From: Owenweeksia hongkongensis DSM 17368
GTDB taxonomy: Bacteria > Bacteroidota > Bacteroidia > Flavobacteriales > Schleiferiaceae
Direction of reading: 5' to 3'
DNA: 64,000 bases
Assembly: GCA_945865885.1 (NCBI GenBank)
Contig: CAMBEZ010000002.1
Location: 62,001 to 126,000 of the forward strand
The translations under genes and the position numbers were made by a program. This document shows positions 35,918-43,511 of the stretch, in pieces; the stretch's first letter is position 1; each line of letters starts with the position of its first letter. The notes under the pieces were generated by a model. It saw nothing but the letters and a program-made list of their open reading frames with translations, did no database searches and was not told the origin of the DNA.

Positions 35918-37198
35918 TTAATAGTGGCATTTACCGCATTCCAAACCACCGATCTTGTCCACGGTGATCTTCTCGCCTTGGTACTTGGCCTTCAGTTTGT
36001 CGTGCATTTCTGCGTAGTAACCGTTGGACTCCGTTTTCACTTCCGTTTCGCGGTGGCAATTGATGCACCACCCCATGGTCAACTCGGAATACTGGTAGAC
36101 TTCATCCATGGTCTCCACCGGGCCGTGGCACGTCTGGCATTCAACACCACCCGCCGTAACGTGTTGTGCGTGGTTGAAATAGGCCAAGTCCGGTAAGTTG
36201 TGGATGCGAATCCACTTGATGGGCTTCTCTTCGTACCCTTCCGTATAGGTGCGCTTTTCTGCGTCCCAACCGATGGCCTCATAAATTTTTTCGATCTCCG
36301 GAGAACGCTCTCCACCGTACTTCAGTTGACCGGTGATGGAATCGGTAATCTCCGAACCGTCGATGTACATGTGGCAGTTCATGCACACGTTAGCGGAAGG
36401 GATTCCGCTGTGTTTGCTGTGACGCGCTGAGGAGTGGCAGTAGTTGCAGTCCACCTTGTTTTGACCGGCGTGTACTTTGTGCGAGAATGCAATTGGCTGG
36501 TGTGGTTGGTAGTTCTGCTCCACGCCAATACCCAAGAGGTAGCTGTACAATGCTTGCAAGAACCACAAAACCAAAACGACGGTGGCAAACGTCATGAAAC
36601 GCTTGTTGCGGATCAGAAGTTTGGTAAAGCCGTCCAAATCTTGGCGCAAGTTGGTGGACTGTTCGCCATTTACTTGCTTCAGGGTATTCCGGATGCGGAG
36701 CAACAGCACCACAAAAAGGGTCAGGAACGACGCCAGAATGATCAAAGTCACCAATGAATTGTCCTCCACCGGGGCTGCAGACGCCGCTGCACCGGCCGCG
36801 GGAACAGCACCAGCTGCGGGAGCATCTCCAGCGTCGGTGTACGCAATAATGCTGCGGATGTCGTCGTCGGATAGCGACGGGAAGTTGGTCATGACGGAAC
36901 CGCCGTACTCCGCAAAAATGGCGTTGGCTTCCGCGTCTCCGCTTGCCCGGAGGGCAGCGTTGTTGCGAATCCACTGGATCAACCACTGCTCCGAGCGTCG
37001 TTGAGACACCCCCGCCAGGGCGGGCCCCACCAATTTCTTGTCGAGTTTGTGGCAGGACGCGCAGTTCTGCTTGTACAGTTTTTTGCCGAGTTCGAGATCA
37101 GGTTCGGCTTGGGCCGAAAAACCTAACGACGTGAAAGCTAGTACTGTGAAGAGTAATAAGCCCGCAAATCGGCGGAGGGAAAAGGCGTTTTGCTTCAT
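35918..37198 (-). CDS. actA: ActA, multiheme cytochrome c subunit of alternative complex III
   Basis: 426 residues from MKQNAFSLRR, whose signal peptide ends SLGFSAQA; an ATG six codons upstream is possible. Six CxxCH motifs are visible: an N-terminal class I cytochrome domain (NCASCH, 46-50), then CNYCH, CMNCH, CQTCH, CINCH and CGKCH in the C-terminal multiheme region. A membrane helix lies between them (FMTFATVVLVLWFLQALYSYLLG). The N-terminal monoheme domain fused to the pentaheme part is found in many Bacteroidota. actA opens the operon actA-B-C-D-E-F-ctaC-ctaD. A TAATTTTG box lies upstream. Confidence 0.94.
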   Translation of the reverse strand: MKQNAFSLRRFAGLLLFTVLAFTSLGFSAQAEPDLELGKKLYKQNCASCHKLDKKLVGPALAGVSQRRSEQWLIQWIRNNAALRASGDAEANAIFAEYGGSVMTNFPSLSDDDIRSIIAYTDAGDAPAAGAVPAAGAAASAAPVEDNSLVTLIILASFLTLFVVLLLRIRNTLKQVNGEQSTNLRQDLDGFTKLLIRNKRFMTFATVVLVLWFLQALYSYLLGIGVEQNYQPHQPIAFSHKVHAGQNKVDCNYCHSSARHSKHSGIPSANVCMNCHMYIDGSEITDSITGQLKYGGERSPEIEKIYEAIGWDAEKRTYTEGYEEKPIKWIRIHNLPDLAYFNHAQHVTAGGVECQTCHGPVETMDEVYQYSELTMGWCINCHRETEVKTESNGYYAEMHDKLKAKYQGEKITVDKIGGLECGKCHY

Positions 37199-37233
37199 AA
37201 ATGTTGCCTGGGGCATCGTTCAACCAAACGGGG

Positions 37234-37241
37234 CAAAATTA
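37234..37241 (-). promoter_or_regulatory. -7 promoter box (TAATTTTG) for the act-cta operon
   Basis: TAATTTTG on the minus strand matches TAnnTTTG and lies 35 bp before the actA ATG. A -33 element is not obvious. Confidence 0.5.
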
Positions 37242-37342
37242 ATTCACAAACAGGCCTATTCCGCCCAGCAGCTGAGGCTTTTTCTAATTTATACACATTC
37301 TAAATAAGGACTGCTTGCAGATCCAACGGGATCAATTTATTC

Positions 37343-37350
37343 TATCTTCG
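37343..37350 (+). promoter_or_regulatory. -7 promoter box (TATCTTCG), 4 nt before the SPOR gene ATG
   Basis: TATCTTCG then TAGG then ATG. The spacing leaves no room for a leader, so the transcript should start at the start codon. Confidence 0.55.
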
Positions 37351-37354
37351 TAGG

Positions 37355-37768
37355 ATGCGCATTTTCTCTTTTGTACCGGTACTATTTCTTGGTTTCACGC
37401 TTGGTCTCAGCGCGGAAGTTGTTGCGCAAAATTTGGACAGCGCCTGGGCGAACTACGTGGCGCTGCCGGAGGTCCAAAAAGCGAGCAAACCGGGCCCTTC
37501 AGCCTACCGCATTCAATTGTTCAGCGGATCGCGCACCGATGCCCTTGCCTTGCGCAACCAAGCCCGAGCGTTGGTCCCAGACTCCAATGGCACGATGCAG
37601 TTTGATGCTCCGTACTTCAAGGTGTATGCCGGAGTGTATACCTACCGCATGCAAGCGGAGCGCCAACTTCCTGCTTGGCGCTTGCTATTTCCAGGAGCCT
37701 TTGTGGTGGAAACGCCTATTCGCCGGAGCAGCATCCCCAAGGAGCGCTTGCGGTCCAATCCCAAATAA
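37355..37768 (+). CDS. SPOR-domain protein, exported
   Basis: 137 residues. A signal peptide (MRIFSFVPVLFLGFTLGLSA, ending VVAQ) is followed by a short linker and a SPOR-like repeat: YRIQLFSGSRTDALALRN and FKVYAGVYTYRMQAERQLPAWRLLFPGAFVV give the two beta-alpha-beta halves. SPOR domains bind septal peptidoglycan that lacks stem peptides. The basic tail IPKERLRSNPK has no known role. The gene stands alone, divergent from the act operon and converging with trx at a shared hairpin. The SPOR call rests on the paired VQxGxF-like strands and is good but not certain. Confidence 0.78.
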   Translation: MRIFSFVPVLFLGFTLGLSAEVVAQNLDSAWANYVALPEVQKASKPGPSAYRIQLFSGSRTDALALRNQARALVPDSNGTMQFDAPYFKVYAGVYTYRMQAERQLPAWRLLFPGAFVVETPIRRSSIPKERLRSNPK

Positions 37769-37770
37769 AC

Positions 37771-37803
37771 AAAAAAGGGTCACCTGCATCCAGGCGACCC
37801 TTT
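37771..37803. terminator. Bidirectional terminator between the SPOR gene and trx
   Basis: GGGTCACCTG and CAGGCGACCC form a 10-bp stem with one mismatch and a 4-nt loop, flanked by AAAAAA on the left and TTT on the right. It lies between convergent genes. Confidence 0.75.
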
Positions 37804-37825
37804 AGAAACTCAGTGGCTCGTGCAA

Positions 37826-38137
37826 TCAAGCTGCATCCAGGTGCGGCTTCAGTATGCTCGCCAATTGCGCTGCGGACAGTGCGCCAGACTGGCGCCACGC
37901 GGGTTCTCCATCCTTGAATAAAATCAAGGTTGGAACCCCCTGTACCTGAAGAGCTCCAGCCAATTGCGGATTTTGGTCCACGTCGATCTTGATGACTTTT
38001 ACCCGGCCGGTAAATTCCTTTGCGAATACTTCCAACTGCGGGGCCAGCGCCTTGCACGGGCCGCACCAAGTGGCAAAAAAGTCCACCAAAACGGGCGTGG
38101 GTCCGGAAATGAGCTCCCCAAAAGATCCTGTGGCCAT
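37826..38137 (-). CDS. trxA: Thioredoxin
   Basis: 103 residues, the size of a classical cytosolic thioredoxin without signal peptide. The active site is DFFATWCGPCKALAP (C25/C28), the cis-proline loop is VQGVPTLILF and the C-terminal helix follows QLASILKPHL. It is transcribed after two rhodanese genes, 20 bp downstream, giving a small sulfur/thiol gene set. Function as a general disulfide reductase is expected. Confidence 0.93.
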   Translation of the reverse strand: MATGSFGELISGPTPVLVDFFATWCGPCKALAPQLEVFAKEFTGRVKVIKIDVDQNPQLAGALQVQGVPTLILFKDGEPAWRQSGALSAAQLASILKPHLDAA

Positions 38138-38157
38138 GTTGCGCGATGATTTTTAGG

Positions 38158-38634
38158 TTACTTGACGGTTTTCTTGCCTTGGGCTTCCCACGCCAGAATG
38201 CCTCCGGATAAATGGACGGACTTTTTGAAACCCAGCGCTTTAGCCTTGCTCAAAGCCTGACCGCTTCGCCCGCCGGAACGGCAGTACAAGTAAAGAGGCG
38301 CATTTTTGTCCAAGGAAGCCAAACGCTTTTCAAAGTCTGGGCTGTAAATATCCACGTTGACGGCGCCGGGCAGATGCCCTGCGGCAAATTCTGCGGGGGT
38401 GCGCACGTCCACCAACTGACCTTTTGTTTGCAGGGATTTCTCAAAAACAGCCGGTGACTGGTCTGCAGCAGACGAGCTCTGCGCACAAGCGGTTTGCCCC
38501 AACCCCAGCGTAACCAGTAGGGCCAAGGCCAACAAACGCGTCCACGGACCGGCGTTGTGTACTTGGTACCCCTTGCCTTTCAGGATCGACGCCGCTTGGG
38601 CGGAACCCATGAGCTTTTTGAAAATTCCAAACAC
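38158..38634 (-). CDS. Exported rhodanese-like protein with unusual N-terminal segment
   Basis: About 158 residues from a GTG at 38634; an ATG at 38610 and a TTG at 38643 are alternatives. The C-terminal part is a full rhodanese domain with LVDVRTPAEFAAGHLPGAVNVD and the active-site loop LYCRSGGRSGQ. In front of it is a signal-like helix (LLALALLVTLGLGQTACAQ). In front of that, about 30 residues read FGIFKKLMG then SAQAASILKGKGYQVHNAGPW, which look like the beginning and the end of another rhodanese joined after loss of its middle. The domain moves sulfane sulfur; here it would act in the periplasm. The true start is uncertain. Confidence 0.72.
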   Translation of the reverse strand: MFGIFKKLMGSAQAASILKGKGYQVHNAGPWTRLLALALLVTLGLGQTACAQSSSAADQSPAVFEKSLQTKGQLVDVRTPAEFAAGHLPGAVNVDIYSPDFEKRLASLDKNAPLYLYCRSGGRSGQALSKAKALGFKKSVHLSGGILAWEAQGKKTVK

Positions 38635-38643
38635 GGCCGCCAA

Positions 38644-38916
38644 TTAAATTTTGTGGATTTGAACGTCGGCCCAGCCTCCGCCGTTGTACAGGCCTTCAAT
38701 TCCGTGGGACTCCAGGAACATTTTGGCCTGACCGCTGCGGCCTCCGCTGGCACAGCACAGGATGATGGGGCGCGAGAGGGCGTTGATTTCTTCCACGCGG
38801 TCCGGTACGGTTTGCAACGGCATGTTGATGGAACCGGCGACGTGGCCCGTGGAGAACTCGCCTTCCGAACGTACGTCGATGATGGTGGCCTTGGGGTCGT
38901 TGATGAGTTCGTTCAT
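38644..38916 (-). CDS. Rhodanese-like domain protein, cytosolic
   Basis: 90 residues from MNELINDPKA; the frame extends upstream across the promoter and is trimmed. It is a single rhodanese domain: TIIDVRSEGEFSTGHVAGS, then the active-site loop CCASGGRSGQ with C54/C55, and the end GLYNGGGW. Single-domain rhodaneses transfer sulfane sulfur from thiosulfate or persulfides. A perfect TACTTTTG box lies 30 bp upstream. It is the first gene of the rhodanese-rhodanese-trx unit, and the next gene begins within a few bases of its stop. Confidence 0.88.
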   Translation of the reverse strand: MNELINDPKATIIDVRSEGEFSTGHVAGSINMPLQTVPDRVEEINALSRPIILCCASGGRSGQAKMFLESHGIEGLYNGGGWADVQIHKI

Positions 38917-38946
38917 TGTTGGAGCAGAATTGATTCGATTACGGTG

Positions 38947-38954
38947 CAAAAGTA
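38947..38954 (-). promoter_or_regulatory. -7 promoter box (TACTTTTG) of the rhodanese-trx unit
   Basis: TACTTTTG on the minus strand, 30 bp before the ATG at 38916, a perfect TAnnTTTG match. Confidence 0.55.
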
Positions 38955-39004
38955 CGCACGCGGTAGGCGTCGCGAAGTGACTGAAGTCACGGAACTCAGA
39001 ACAC

Positions 39005-41758
39005 TCAGCGGGAGGCCGGGCGATTGTTCTTTTCCAGTGCCGGTTGGCCGTTGGTCATCCACGCGGGAGCAGGACGCCCCAGGAGGTAGTGGTCAAAAAA
39101 TTGCTGCATGCGCAGGGTGAGGTCTACCCGATTGGGACGCTCCGTGAGGTTGTGGTCTTCGCCGTTGTACACCAGCATCCACACGGGCAGTTCGTTGCGG
39201 CGCAAGGCCATAAAGAGCTCAATACCCTGGGTGTACGGGACGGCACCGTCTTTGTCGTTGTGCATGATCAGCAACGGCGTGCGCACTTGGTTGGCAAAGA
39301 AGACGGGTGAGTTGTCCAGGTACCGTTGGCGGTCTTCCCACAAGGTTTTGCCCAACCGACTCTGGGTGCGTTCGTACTGGAACTGTCGGGACATTCCGGA
39401 GCCGTAGCGAATGCCACCGTAGGCACTGGTCATGTTGGACACCGGGGCACCGGCCATGGCACAAACGTACCGATTGGTTTGGGTGATGAGGTACGCCGTT
39501 TGGTAACCGCCCCAGCTCTGTCCCTGGAGTCCCATGCGTTTGGGGTCCAAACGTTTGTCTGCAGCAAGGGCCGCGTCTACTCCAGCGCTGATGCACGTTA
39601 GCGCACTGGGTCCGGGTTTGCCGATTTCGTAAGCAATATCCGGAATGAAAACGGCATAGCCTCGGCTGACGAAGTACGGAATATTGACCGTGGACGCGGA
39701 GGGAGCCGGTGCTCGGTACCGATGCATATCGTCCGAATTACGCTCGTAAAAATACACCACCAGCGGCAAAGAAGCCGCGACGGAAGCCGCCCCGCGCGGC
39801 GAAAAAAGCAAGCCCTCCAACTTCTGACCCAACGCGTGGTAGGTCACCAACCGAACTTCCGGCCAATGAAAAGCCTCTTGCTGCGGATTTAAAGAAGTAA
39901 TGGCTGCCGGTGCAGCTTTGGGTTTGGCCACATACCATACGTTGGCGGGTTCCTGCACGGACTCGCGCCGGAAAACCAACGCCGAACCGGTTTTGGCCGC
40001 AGCCGCTGCGGTGTAGCTGTGCGGGCCGTAAGCCAGCGTATCCCAGGTTTGGGTGCGGTAATTGAACCAGCCGTAGCCCGATGATTTGGTGGGTTCGTGG
40101 AACCAGGACACCAACCACGGAGTTTCCTCCAGGTAGCGCTGTTCCGGACGTTCCAACAAGACGCGCCAACGCGTTTCAGACGCTCGGCCTTTGCCGCTGG
40201 TGAGGCAATAGGGTTTGCGCTGGCCCGATGGATCGCAGGCCCAAAGATCGTAGGCGTCGTACACCACCATCAGGCTGTCTTTTCGCGTAAATCCCCCCAC
40301 CCCGTAGGCATTTGGAACCGTAGGCAGGTCGTGCTCTTCATCGTGCAACGGGGTGCGAATGCCGGCAGAGGCAACACGCGAGGTTGAATCCGCCAAGTTC
40401 CACGTGCGGTACTGCCGTTCGCGAGGATCCCAAGCGAACGCATAGCGGCCGGACGGACTGATGCGCGGCGTTTCCAACATCCCTTGCCCCAGCGGGACGG
40501 TGCGCCCGGATGCTAAATTGAAGGCTTGTGCGTTGCGCGGAACGGGGGTTTCGTATGCGCTTTGCCACTCGTAGGGGGTGTTGTCCACCCGAACGGCCCA
40601 ATCGGAAAATCCTTGTGCGTTGTAGCGCGCTTCCCGCCAATCGGGCGTTTCCACCGCCCGGAACCCGAAGTTCGCCAGGGAAAGTCGGCCTTGTAACGTG
40701 CGTTTCTCGTCTTCCTTTTTGTTGATCAGCTGCACCGTTTGAATTTGCGGATCGCGCCAACCCCAAACGTCTAAGGAGAATTTTTCTTCGTCCAAGAGCG
40801 TGTCCTTTTCCGCGGCCTTGGGAACGGGACGGTATCCCAACAGAAGCCAGCGATCGTTGTCTGAAAAGGTCAAAGTCTGGTGGGGAGACGGTTCGTGCAG
40901 CGGCGGCAAATTGGCGTAGCCGGACTCCAGCCAGACCATGGTCTTTCCCGCGGTATGTCCGCTCAATTTGTACCGACGTACCAACGCTTTTGCCGTGTCC
41001 GAAGTGTGTACCCAGGCCAGGTGAGTGCCTTTGGGATGCACCGCAAGCTGCGCTACTTCCTCCATGCCCTGGTCCAGGAGCGTCCAACCGGCGGGCGACC
41101 AACGCCAAACCTTGGCCGTGCCTTTTCCTTTGCCCAGCTTGGCCTGCCAAGCGAGCAACACCGCCGCATCGTCCGCCCAAACAAAGGACTTGGCTCGGGC
41201 CAAGGTATCCGTTTTTCCGCTGGATAAATTCCGGACATAGAGGGTGTTTCCCTCCGGTTTTTTGGGGTCCTTCTTCTTGCCTGGGGTATAGGGTGCCGCC
41301 GTCCAAGCCACAACACCTTGTGCATTTTTGGGCAGGGAGCAAGCGCTTGCACGCCCCAACGTATCGACTTTCCGCGTGGCTAAATCCACCAAGGCGTAGT
41401 GTGCCTTGGGCAGGTCCTCCGCTTTGACCTTGTCTTTCTTGAGTTGTCGAATTTTGGTCGCTGGCGCGGGAATGCGCACCAAGGCGCGCTGGCTCATTGC
41501 GTCAAAACGAACCCAATCTGCGCGGGTTAAGGACCACTTTTGACCGGTAGTGGCAGCGTAAAAGACCACGCGCGAATCCCCCACTTGCGGAGAAACCACG
41601 GCGGCCGCGTAGCGGCCGTCTGGAGAAAGTTCGGAAACGGTGATTCGCTCCCAACCGTCAAAATCCGACGGCTGCAGGACCTTCTGGCTCCAAGCGGGGA
41701 ACGCCCCAAGGACCAGGCCCAATAAAACGACAAAAACAACGACTCTACCCTTTCGCAT
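39005..41758 (-). CDS. S9 family serine peptidase (prolyl oligopeptidase/DPP-like), exported
   Basis: 917 residues. A signal peptide (ending GAFPAWSQ) is followed by a large beta-propeller-like N-terminal region (about 30-640) and an alpha/beta hydrolase domain (about 660-905). The catalytic triad is Ser748 in GQSWGGYQ, Asp837 in HNDKDGAVP and His869 in NGEDHNL, all in the right order. It should cleave peptides in the periplasm or at the surface. A SerAlaSer-rich loop at about 685 differs from close relatives I can recall. A TAACTTCG box, overlapping the yebC stop, ends 4 nt before the ATG, so the mRNA is probably leaderless. Confidence 0.9.
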   Translation of the reverse strand: MRKGRVVVFVVLLGLVLGAFPAWSQKVLQPSDFDGWERITVSELSPDGRYAAAVVSPQVGDSRVVFYAATTGQKWSLTRADWVRFDAMSQRALVRIPAPATKIRQLKKDKVKAEDLPKAHYALVDLATRKVDTLGRASACSLPKNAQGVVAWTAAPYTPGKKKDPKKPEGNTLYVRNLSSGKTDTLARAKSFVWADDAAVLLAWQAKLGKGKGTAKVWRWSPAGWTLLDQGMEEVAQLAVHPKGTHLAWVHTSDTAKALVRRYKLSGHTAGKTMVWLESGYANLPPLHEPSPHQTLTFSDNDRWLLLGYRPVPKAAEKDTLLDEEKFSLDVWGWRDPQIQTVQLINKKEDEKRTLQGRLSLANFGFRAVETPDWREARYNAQGFSDWAVRVDNTPYEWQSAYETPVPRNAQAFNLASGRTVPLGQGMLETPRISPSGRYAFAWDPRERQYRTWNLADSTSRVASAGIRTPLHDEEHDLPTVPNAYGVGGFTRKDSLMVVYDAYDLWACDPSGQRKPYCLTSGKGRASETRWRVLLERPEQRYLEETPWLVSWFHEPTKSSGYGWFNYRTQTWDTLAYGPHSYTAAAAAKTGSALVFRRESVQEPANVWYVAKPKAAPAAITSLNPQQEAFHWPEVRLVTYHALGQKLEGLLFSPRGAASVAASLPLVVYFYERNSDDMHRYRAPAPSASTVNIPYFVSRGYAVFIPDIAYEIGKPGPSALTCISAGVDAALAADKRLDPKRMGLQGQSWGGYQTAYLITQTNRYVCAMAGAPVSNMTSAYGGIRYGSGMSRQFQYERTQSRLGKTLWEDRQRYLDNSPVFFANQVRTPLLIMHNDKDGAVPYTQGIELFMALRRNELPVWMLVYNGEDHNLTERPNRVDLTLRMQQFFDHYLLGRPAPAWMTNGQPALEKNNRPASR

Positions 41759-41762
41759 GCAC

Positions 41763-41770
41763 CGAAGTTA
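41763..41770 (-). promoter_or_regulatory. -7 promoter box (TAACTTCG), 4 nt before the S9 peptidase ATG
   Basis: TAACTTCG on the minus strand overlaps the TAA stop of yebC and is separated from the ATG by GTGC only. Confidence 0.5.
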
Positions 41771-42499
41771 CGCAACCACCATCGTATGGTAAACGGCCTG
41801 AACGTCTTCGTCCTCTTCTAATTTTTCAATCAACTTTTCTACATCCGCGGCGGCAACAGCGTCCAACGTCTTGGTATCCATGGGAATGCGCTCAAAACCG
41901 GAGCTCAAAACCTCAATGCCGCGCTCTTCCAAGGCACGTTGAATGGAGCCAAACTCTTCAAAAGGTGCGAACAAAACGAAATGCTCCGTGCCCTTTTCTT
42001 CGTCTACCTCCGCAAAGACTTCTTCCACGCCGTAGTCGATCATTTCCAACTCAAAATCCTCCAAAGAAAGGCTCTTTTGATCGATTTTAAACTGGCATTT
42101 GCGCTCGAACAAAAACTCCACCGATCCGCTGGTGCCCAAGGATCCGTTGCACTTGTTGAAGTACGACCGAACGTTGCCCACGGTGCGGGTTCCGTTGTCC
42201 GTAGCCGTCTCCACCAGAACGGCGATTCCGTGGGGCGCGTAGCCTTCGTACACCATTTCCTTGTAGTCCGCCTGGTCTTTGGAGGTGGCGCGCTTGACGG
42301 CGCGTTCCACGTTGTCCTTGGGCATGTTCGCGTCGCGTGCGTTCTGCATCAACGCCTTCAAACGGCTGTTGGCCTCCGGACTGGGGCCCGCCGCCTTCAC
42401 GGCCATGATGATGTCTTTGGAAATTCGCGTGAAGGTTTTGGCCATGCTGGCCCAACGCTTCATCTTTCGGTTCTTTCGGTATTCAAACGCGCGTCCCAT
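41768..42499 (-). CDS. yebC: YebC/PmpR family DNA-binding or translation-related protein
   Basis: 243 residues, typical for the family. The opening MGRAFEYRKNRKMKRWASMAKTFTRI is the Bacteroidota form of the YebC start, followed by ANMPKDNVERAVKRA, YEGYAPHGIAVLVET and FNKCNGSLGTSGSVEFLF. The C-terminus ends in the DAQAVYHTMVV-like motif. YebC proteins were first described as transcription regulators, and more recent work links some of them to resolving ribosome stalling at proline runs. Its promoter box lies in the korB stop region. Confidence 0.94.
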   Translation of the reverse strand: MGRAFEYRKNRKMKRWASMAKTFTRISKDIIMAVKAAGPSPEANSRLKALMQNARDANMPKDNVERAVKRATSKDQADYKEMVYEGYAPHGIAVLVETATDNGTRTVGNVRSYFNKCNGSLGTSGSVEFLFERKCQFKIDQKSLSLEDFELEMIDYGVEEVFAEVDEEKGTEHFVLFAPFEEFGSIQRALEERGIEVLSSGFERIPMDTKTLDAVAAADVEKLIEKLEEDEDVQAVYHTMVVA

Positions 42500-42527
42500 G
42501 CTGGAGTCTTTATCGTATAGTCGGCGG

Positions 42528-42535
42528 CAAATTTA
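42528..42535 (-). promoter_or_regulatory. -7 promoter box (TAAATTTG) for yebC
   Basis: TAAATTTG on the minus strand overlaps the last bases of korB and lies 28 bp before the yebC ATG; a perfect TAnnTTTG match. Confidence 0.5.
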
Positions 42536-43510
42536 CAACACTTCCCACGTGCGTTGACCCGCGAACATTTCGTCCAAGCTGGACGCCGTCTCCGTGGGCG
42601 GCAGGGCGGCTACCGACTCTTCGTACACCGGACGCTGCACGGCGTACAGCACGCCAAACGGCCGAACTTCCCCGTGCATTTCCGCCAAGATTCCGGCCTT
42701 CACGCGGTCCGTTTCGTCGTGGATCCAGCAGTCGTTGGCGGACCATGTTCCTTCCGTCAAATCGACTGTACGCGGAACGAGTCCGTCCAATACCATCCCG
42801 TGGGATTGGTTGGGGCCAAAAAGCAGCGGCTGTCCGTGGACCACGGGCAAAAAATGCACTGCTTTATCCTCCTTGTTGCTGAAGGCATCGAAGGCGCCGT
42901 CGTGAAACACATTGCAGTTCTGGTAGATTTCCACAAAAGCGCTTCCTGCATGGCCGTGGGCGCGGTGCAGCGCCGTGCGCAGGTGTTCGGGGTCGCGGTC
43001 GATGCTTCGGGCCAGGAAGGTGGCGCCAGCGCCCAGCGCAAGGGCCGTAGGCACAAAGGGTTCGTCCACAGCTCCCGTGGGACTGGACTTGGTGCGTTGC
43101 CCCACTCCGCTGGTGGGACTGTACTGCCCCTTCGTCAATCCGTAAATTTCGTTGTTGAAGAGCAAAATGGGGGCCTTTACGTTGCGGCGCAGCAGGTGAA
43201 TCAAGTGATTCCCGCCAATGGACAACGCGTCGCCGTCGCCCGTCACCACCCAAACGTCCAAATCCGGACGGGTCATGCGCAATCCGGTCACCAGCGCCGG
43301 AGCCCGGCCGTGGATGCTGTGCACTCCGTAGGTATTTACGTAGTACGGCATGCGGCTGGAGCAACCGATGCCGCTGACCACCACCGTTCGGTCCGGATCT
43401 GCGTCCAGTTGGGCCAACACCGTTAAAAACTGTTTCAGGATGGAGTAATCCCCGCAGCCGGGGCACCACCGAACGTCCTGATCCGAAGCATAATCGTTCG
43501 CGGTGGCCAT
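42533..43510 (-). CDS. korB: 2-oxoacid:ferredoxin oxidoreductase, beta subunit
   Basis: 325 residues from MATANDYASD, one base after korA. It has the thiamine-diphosphate binding region VTGDGDALSIGGNHLIHLLRR, the cluster cysteines in RWCPGCGDYS and SGIGCSSRM, and a downstream cysteine near NCNVFHDGAFD. With the alpha-gamma subunit it oxidises 2-oxoglutarate or a related 2-oxoacid to the acyl-CoA and reduces ferredoxin. Substrate choice cannot be read with certainty; 2-oxoglutarate is usual for this arrangement in Bacteroidota. Confidence 0.93.
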   Translation of the reverse strand: MATANDYASDQDVRWCPGCGDYSILKQFLTVLAQLDADPDRTVVVSGIGCSSRMPYYVNTYGVHSIHGRAPALVTGLRMTRPDLDVWVVTGDGDALSIGGNHLIHLLRRNVKAPILLFNNEIYGLTKGQYSPTSGVGQRTKSSPTGAVDEPFVPTALALGAGATFLARSIDRDPEHLRTALHRAHGHAGSAFVEIYQNCNVFHDGAFDAFSNKEDKAVHFLPVVHGQPLLFGPNQSHGMVLDGLVPRTVDLTEGTWSANDCWIHDETDRVKAGILAEMHGEVRPFGVLYAVQRPVYEESVAALPPTETASSLDEMFAGQRTWEVL

Positions 43511-43511
43511 G

